The position numbers and the translations under genes were made by a program. Below the pieces are notes generated by a model. That model worked only from the letters and a program-made list of their open reading frames with translations. It had not been told where the DNA came from and made no database searches. This document shows positions 33,337 to 37,221 of a stretch of DNA of 37,221 nt, piece by piece (positions within the stretch are counted from its first letter, which is position 1; each line of letters opens with the position of its first letter). Source of the DNA: Mycolicibacter nonchromogenicus (GTDB lineage: Bacteria; Actinomycetota; Actinomycetes; Mycobacteriales; Mycobacteriaceae); contig NZ_LQPI01000076.1 of NCBI RefSeq assembly GCF_002101775.1, positions 1-37,221 of the forward strand, read 5' to 3'.

Positions 33337-34166
33337 CACGGTGTCCGTCGCCGCAGCGTGACCGCGGCCAGCCCCAGGGCTGCGACGGCGAACGCCAGCA
33401 CGATCACGATGTCGCGCACCGCGACACCGGTCAGATCCGGGTGAGTGCCCACCTGCTGCAGCGCTTCGAGGGCATAGCTGGCCGGCATCGCGTTGCTCAC
33501 CCACTGCAGCCACTCGGGCATGGCCGCGCGAGGCACGATGATCCCGGCGAGCAACAGCTGCGGCACCATCACCAGCGGAATGAACTGCACCGCCTGGAAC
33601 TCGGTGCGGGCGAACGCGCTGCACAGCAACCCCAGGCCGACCCCGAGCACCGCGTTGATGATCGCGATCCCGAACACCCACGCCGGGCTGCCCGCGGTGC
33701 GGAAATCCAGCAGCCAGAACGCGACCGCGCAGGCCAGGCTGGCCTGGGCGACGGCCGCGATCGAGAACGCCGTCCCGTAGGCGGCGAGCAGGTCCACCCG
33801 GCGTAGCGGGGTGGTCAGAATGCGTTCCAGGGTTCCCGACGCGCGTTCGCGCTGCATGGTGATCGCGGTGATGACGAACATCAGAAACAGCGGGAACACT
33901 CCCAGCATCACCAGGCATGCGGCGTTGAACGGCGACGGGGTGCCCGGCGGGTGCGCGGTGCCGCCGAACATGAAGTACATCAGCGTGATGACCAGGCTGG
34001 GCACCGCCAGGATCATCGCGACACTGCGGTGGTCACCGGCGAGCTGGCGCAGAATGCGCTGCGTGGTGGCCACGAAGGGCCGCCACTGCAGAATTGCGGT
34101 CAGCCGGCCCGGGGCGCGGTGGTGCGCCGGATGACGGACAAGAACGCGTCCTCCATCACTGGACAT
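33336..34166 (-). CDS. ABC-2 type transporter permease (Rv1686c-like)
   Basis: Up to 276 residues. ABC-2 family membrane subunit with six hydrophobic segments; the first is MILAVPSLVITLMYFMF and the last VRDIVIVLAFAVAALGLAAV. It carries the family block RERASGTLERILTTPLRRVDLL between the second and third segments. It pairs with the upstream ATPase to export an unknown substrate. The start is unsure: the only in-frame ATG before the conserved WRPFVATTQRILRQL segment is at 34166 and overlaps the ATPase gene by 67 bases. The first 20 residues look unconserved, and a CTG at the ATPase stop (CTGACC) could be the true start. Confidence 0.82.
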   Translation of the reverse strand: MSSDGGRVLVRHPAHHRAPGRLTAILQWRPFVATTQRILRQLAGDHRSVAMILAVPSLVITLMYFMFGGTAHPPGTPSPFNAACLVMLGVFPLFLMFVITAITMQRERASGTLERILTTPLRRVDLLAAYGTAFSIAAVAQASLACAVAFWLLDFRTAGSPAWVFGIAIINAVLGVGLGLLCSAFARTEFQAVQFIPLVMVPQLLLAGIIVPRAAMPEWLQWVSNAMPASYALEALQQVGTHPDLTGVAVRDIVIVLAFAVAALGLAAVTLRRRTP

Positions 34167-34858
34167 CCGGTCTCCTCTCGCAGTCGTTGGGGGGTGGTGT
34201 GCGCCAGCAGCCGGCCCTCACGCATCAGCAGCAGATCACCGCAGTGGGCGGCTTCGTCCATCACGTGACTGGACACCAGCAGCGTGGTGCCGCGGCGGGC
34301 CAGCGCCGAGAACTGCTGCCACAGCTCGGCGCGCAGCACCGGGTCCAGACCGATCGTCGGCTCGTCGAGCACCAGCAGGTCCGGCCGGCCGACCAGGGCG
34401 CAGGCAAGCGAGACGCGGGCGCGCTGCCCGCCGGACAGGTTGGCGCAGTAGTCACCGCGGTGCCGGCTCAGGTCCACCGCGTCGATCGCGGCGTCCGCGT
34501 CGCCGGTGTCGGCGCCGGTGAGCGCGGCGAAGTAGCGCACGTTGTCGATCACCCGCAGGTCGTCGTAGATGGTGGCCTGCTGGGGCATGTAGCCGACCCG
34601 GTGGCGCAGCTCCGGGGAGCCGGCCGGGCTGCCCAGCACGTCGACTCGGCCGGCGGTGATCACCTGGGTGCCCATGATGCAGCGCATCAGGGTGGTCTTT
34701 CCGCAGCCCGAGGGCCCGAGCAGGCCGGTGATGGTGCCCGGTGCGATCTGCACCGACAGGTCGTGGATCACCGGTCGCCTGCCGCGCACCACCCGCAGAT
34801 GCTCGATCGCGACGGCGGGACGTGCCCCCGAGAATTCATCACGCGATGAAATCATCAT
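34100..34858 (-). CDS. ABC transporter ATPase (Rv1687c-like)
   Basis: 252 residues from the ATG at 34858; a second ATG follows directly. DrrA/CcmA-type export ATPase: Walker A GLLGPSGCGKTTL (about 46-58), Q-loop YMPQQATIYDDLRV, signature NLSGGQRARVSLA, Walker B LLVLDEPTIGLD, and switch His in VSSHVMDEAAHCGD. The start was chosen because the promoter TTGACA-N17-GAGTAT ends 7 bases upstream, which predicts a leaderless mRNA beginning at or next to this ATG; a start at 34894 would lie inside the promoter. First gene of the exporter operon with the permease and TetR regulator; divergent from mpg. Confidence 0.9.
   Translation of the reverse strand: MMISSRDEFSGARPAVAIEHLRVVRGRRPVIHDLSVQIAPGTITGLLGPSGCGKTTLMRCIMGTQVITAGRVDVLGSPAGSPELRHRVGYMPQQATIYDDLRVIDNVRYFAALTGADTGDADAAIDAVDLSRHRGDYCANLSGGQRARVSLACALVGRPDLLVLDEPTIGLDPVLRAELWQQFSALARRGTTLLVSSHVMDEAAHCGDLLLMREGRLLAHTTPQRLREETGCPVMEDAFLSVIRRTTAPRAG
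34835..34850. promoter_or_regulatory. Candidate TetR operator just inside the exporter operon
   Basis: TTCATC-ACGC-GATGAA is a 6+6 inverted repeat in the first codons of the ATPase gene, 9-24 bases downstream of the predicted transcription start. The position fits repression by the TetR protein encoded at the end of the operon. Confidence 0.3.
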
Positions 34859-34865
34859 ATGTTGA

Positions 34866-34894
34866 ATACTCTGCCTGCCGCGACGCCCTGTCAA
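34866..34894 (-). promoter_or_regulatory. Promoter of the ABC exporter operon, probably leaderless
   Basis: On the minus strand a perfect -35 TTGACA (34894-34889) is followed after 17 bases by GAGTAT (34871-34866). Transcription would start at about 34859, next to the ATG at 34858. The -10 is weak against TANNNT. Confidence 0.5.
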
Positions 34895-34926
34895 GGGCCG
34901 GGGAGCCGGCGGGCAGAATCACCGGC

Positions 34927-35538
34927 GTGAGTGCCGCCCGGCTTGCCGTGGATCCGCTCGCGGCTGCCAGGCGGCTGCTGGGCGCCACCCTGAGCTGTCG
35001 CGGTGTTGACGCGACGATCGTCGAGGTGGAGGCCTACGGCGGGGTGCCCGACGGACCCTGGCCGGACCCGGCGGCGCATTCCTACCGGGGACCCACCGCG
35101 CGCAACGCCGTGATGTTCGGCCCGCCCGGGCGCCTGTACACCTACCGCAGCTACGGCATGCACATCTGCGCCAACGTGGTCTGCGGCCCGGACGGAACGG
35201 CCGCCGCAGTGCTGCTGCGCGCGGCGGTGATCGCCGGGGGACAGGAGCTGGTCCGGGTCCGCCGCGGTGTCGCCGTGCCGGACGTGGCGCTGGCCCGCGG
35301 CCCGGGCAATCTGTGCTCCGCCTTGGGAATCACCATGGAAGACAACGGAATCGACTTGTTTGACCCGAGCAGTCCGGTGCGCCTGCGGCTCGGCGGGCCA
35401 CTGGCCGCACAGGCCGGACCGCGGGTAGGGGTCAGCCAGGCCGCCGACCGGCCCTGGCGGTTGTGGGCGCCGCGAACACCCGAGGTTTCGGCCTACCGAC
35501 GCAGCCCGCGGGCACCGGCGCCGGGCGCCTCGGACTGA
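34927..35538 (+). CDS. mpg: 3-methyladenine DNA glycosylase (AAG/MPG family)
   Basis: 203 residues, the same as H37Rv Rv1688, which supports the GTG start at 34927. It removes alkylated and deaminated purines in base excision repair. The catalytic Glu is in TIVEVEAYGG, the intercalating Tyr segment is LYTYRSYGMHICANVVCGPD, and the base-pocket block is ARGPGNLCSALGI. The C-terminal part, RVGVSQAADRPWRLW, is also conserved. tyrS follows 17 bases downstream, so the two are probably co-transcribed. Confidence 0.95.
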   Translation: MSAARLAVDPLAAARRLLGATLSCRGVDATIVEVEAYGGVPDGPWPDPAAHSYRGPTARNAVMFGPPGRLYTYRSYGMHICANVVCGPDGTAAAVLLRAAVIAGGQELVRVRRGVAVPDVALARGPGNLCSALGITMEDNGIDLFDPSSPVRLRLGGPLAAQAGPRVGVSQAADRPWRLWAPRTPEVSAYRRSPRAPAPGASD

Positions 35539-35555
35539 TCCGGGAAAATCGACCC

Positions 35556-36824
35556 ATGCCGACCACGATTCTCGACGAGCTGACCTGGCGCGGGCTGATC
35601 GCCCAGTCGACCGACCTGGACGCCCTGGCCGCCGAGGTGTCGGCTGGACCGATCACGGTCTATGCCGGATTCGACCCGACCGCGCCCAGCCTGCACGCCG
35701 GGAACCTGGTGCCGCTGCTGGCGCTGCGCCGCTTCCAGCGGGCCGGGCACCGGCCCATCGTGCTGGCCGGCGGCGCCACCGGGCTCATCGGCGATCCCCG
35801 CGACAGCGGCGAACGCACCCTCAACACCGCCGACACGGTGGCCGAGTGGTCCGAGCGGATCCGCGGACAGCTGGAGCGCTTCGTCGACTTCGACGACAGC
35901 CCCACCGGTGCGGTGGTGGTGAACAACCTGGACTGGACCGCGCCGTTATCCGCGATCGAATTCCTGCGTGACGTGGGCAAACACTTCTCGGTCAACGTGA
36001 TGCTCGACCGCGACACCATCCGGCGCCGCCTCGATGAGGGCATCTCCTACACCGAGTTCAGCTACATGCTGCTGCAGGCCAACGACTACGTGCAGCTGCA
36101 CCAGCGCTACGGCTGCTCGCTGCAGCTCGGCGGCTCGGATCAGTGGGGCAACATCATCGCCGGGGTACGGCTGGTGCGCCAGAAACTGGGCGCGACCGTG
36201 CACGCGTTGACGGTGCCGCTGGTGACCGCCGCCGACGGCACCAAGTTCGGCAAGTCCACCGGCGGCGGCAGCCTCTGGCTGGACCCGGAGATGACCAGCC
36301 CCTACGCCTGGTACCAGTACTTTTTCAACACCGCCGACGCCGACGTGATCCGCTACCTGCGCTGGTTCACCTTCCTGTCGGCCGAGGAGCTGGCCGCGCT
36401 GGAGGAGGCGACCGAGCAACGCCCGCACGAGCGGGCCGCCCAGCGCGCGCTGGCCCGGGAGTTCACCACCCTGGTGCACGGGCAAGCTGCGACCGAGGCG
36501 GTGGAGTTGGCCAGCCAGGCCCTGTTCGGCCGGGGGGAGCTGACGCGGCTGGACGAATCCACCCTGACGGCGGCACTGCGGGAGACCGAGGTGGCGCAGC
36601 TGCAGCCGGGCGCCGCGGACAGCATCGTCGACCTTTTGGTGGCCACCGGTCTGTCGGCAAGTCGGGGTGCGGCCCGGCGCACCATCGGCGAGGGCGGGGT
36701 CTCGGTGAACAACGTTCGCATCGACAGCGAGGAGTGGACGCCGCAGCCGGAGAATTTCCTGCACGGCCGGTGGCTGGTGCTGCGCCGCGGCAAGCGCAAC
36801 GTGGCGGGGGTCGAACGGGTCTAG
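35556..36824 (+). CDS. tyrS: Tyrosyl-tRNA synthetase
   Basis: 422 residues (424 in H37Rv). Class I synthetase, bacterial TyrRS type. The HIGH motif appears as HAGN (47-50, after YAGFDPTAPSL), tyrosine-binding residues are in YTEFSYMLLQANDYVQLHQR, and the KMSKS loop reads KFGKST. A C-terminal S4-like domain (SRGAARRTIGEGGVSVNNVR) binds the tRNA. The ATG at 35556 is the first that gives the family N-terminus. No T-box leader is seen. It lies directly upstream of an rRNA operon promoter. Confidence 0.97.
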   Translation: MPTTILDELTWRGLIAQSTDLDALAAEVSAGPITVYAGFDPTAPSLHAGNLVPLLALRRFQRAGHRPIVLAGGATGLIGDPRDSGERTLNTADTVAEWSERIRGQLERFVDFDDSPTGAVVVNNLDWTAPLSAIEFLRDVGKHFSVNVMLDRDTIRRRLDEGISYTEFSYMLLQANDYVQLHQRYGCSLQLGGSDQWGNIIAGVRLVRQKLGATVHALTVPLVTAADGTKFGKSTGGGSLWLDPEMTSPYAWYQYFFNTADADVIRYLRWFTFLSAEELAALEEATEQRPHERAAQRALAREFTTLVHGQAATEAVELASQALFGRGELTRLDESTLTAALRETEVAQLQPGAADSIVDLLVATGLSASRGAARRTIGEGGVSVNNVRIDSEEWTPQPENFLHGRWLVLRRGKRNVAGVERV

Positions 36825-36901
36825 AGCAGGGCCGAAGCGGGCCGGCCGGCCAAGGCGAAGTTGATCTTGAAGCGGTCGAAAACGGCCTGCTAGCAGCGGA
36901 T

Positions 36902-36930
36902 TTGACTCCCACGTTTCCCTCGCGTAACTT
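36902..36930 (+). promoter_or_regulatory. rRNA operon (rrnB) promoter
   Basis: TTGACT (36902-36907), 17 bases, TAACTT (36925-36930). This is a strong mycobacterial SigA-type arrangement, about 190 bases upstream of the conserved leader elements and 78 bases after the tyrS stop. A weaker candidate, TTGAAG (36867-36872) with TAGCAG (36891-36896), lies just upstream and could be a second promoter. Confidence 0.7.
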
Positions 36931-37221
36931 TATCGACGTCGCCGCGACACGGCCCAGCCGGAGGAGCGCGACGAGCCCGCGGAATCGACAAGGATTCAGT
37001 TGCGATTCCGGGGGTTTTCATCTGCCCGCACGGCCAATACGCGGCTTTTAGCCGCGGGTTGACTGCGCGTCCAGGTGGGCCTGTTGTTTGAGAACTCAAT
37101 AGTGTGTTTGGTGGTTTTTGTTTGTTGTTGTTTTTGCCATGCTCTCGGCGCCCCGTGTTGGGGGTGTGGCGTTTTTTTGATGTCAGTTTTTGACTGATGT
37201 TTTGGGATTGTTTCCAAATGG
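36931..37221 (+). other. 5' leader of an rRNA operon (pre-16S), cut by the window end
   Basis: The 3' part closely matches the known mycobacterial rrn leader. It holds a 6-bp hairpin CGCGGC-TTTTA-GCCGCG (37040-37056), the TTGTTTGAGAACTCAATAG block, an RNase III-type stem (GCCATG at 37136-37141 with TGTGGC at 37165-37170, plus CCCC with GGGG) and a TCAGT/ACTGA hairpin (37183-37197). The mature 16S start (TTTGTTTGGAGAGTTTGATC in related species) is expected a few tens of bases beyond the window. No coding gene is seen in 36825-37221. Confidence 0.8.
37092..37102 (+). promoter_or_regulatory. boxC / NusA-binding antitermination element
   Basis: GAACTCAATAG is identical to the M. tuberculosis rrn leader RNA segment known to bind NusA. 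It is part of the antitermination system for rRNA transcription; the preceding TTGTTTGA is the boxA-like part. Confidence 0.8.

Noticed and set aside
37059..37064. Second TTGACT close to the rrn leader as another promoter
   Set aside because: The expected -10 region falls in the conserved TTGTTTGAGAAC antitermination block and does not fit TANNNT.

Overview
The window is high-GC mycobacterial chromosomal DNA. Nearly every gene has a recognisable Mycobacterium tuberculosis counterpart, in the order of the H37Rv stretch Rv1640c to Rv1689. A PGRS-repeat gene, a predicted leaderless promoter and an rrn leader carrying the mycobacterial NusA-binding boxC point the same way. An rRNA leader directly downstream of tyrS is the known position of the second rRNA operon (rrnB) of rapidly growing and some related mycobacteria. 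I therefore infer a Mycolicibacterium- or Mycolicibacter-like organism rather than the tuberculosis complex. The species cannot be named from this sequence alone.

Layout. (1) 33-7997: lysX (minus) diverges from the translation operon infC-rpmI-rplT-tsnR, which has a structured leader with an intrinsic terminator. A DUF2236/MpaB-type oxidoreductase (minus) then diverges from a class III adenylate cyclase. (2) 8138-12274: a 1378-residue secreted glycine-rich PGRS protein that starts with an ordinary signal peptide instead of a PE domain. (3) 12387-15922: pheS-pheT. (4) 16076-17521: a flavin disulfide reductase with no counterpart at this spot in H37Rv, flanked by two inverted copies of a ~55-bp intergenic element. 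(5) 17642-26160: the complete arginine biosynthesis set argC-J-B-D-F-R-G-H. Its genes overlap by ATGA up to argR, except that a 65-bp MIRU-like unit sits exactly in the argJ/argB junction. (6) 26157-29426: a canonical heme oxygenase, an M15 peptidase-like exported protein and an intact Uup-type ABC-F protein. H37Rv has a large polyketide synthase region here. (7) 29542-35538: an alpha/beta-hydrolase/adenylation-domain fusion (Rv1683-like), a Trm112-like small protein, a minus-strand exporter operon (ABC ATPase, ABC-2 permease, TetR) and 3-methyladenine glycosylase. (8) 35556-37221: tyrS, then the promoter and leader of an rRNA operon. The window ends just before the mature 16S rRNA.

How the parts work together. 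Regions 1, 3 and 8 are translation machinery: IF3, L35, L20, an rRNA methyltransferase, Phe and Tyr tRNA synthetases and rRNA. Region 5 makes arginine from glutamate and encodes its own repressor. LysX, the PGRS protein, the M15 protein and the ABC exporter act at the cell envelope. The points most worth a second look are the MIRU-like insertion, the non-PE PGRS protein, the infC leader with its ATC start, the inverted repeats around the flavoprotein gene, and the degenerate adenylation domain of the Rv1683-like fusion.
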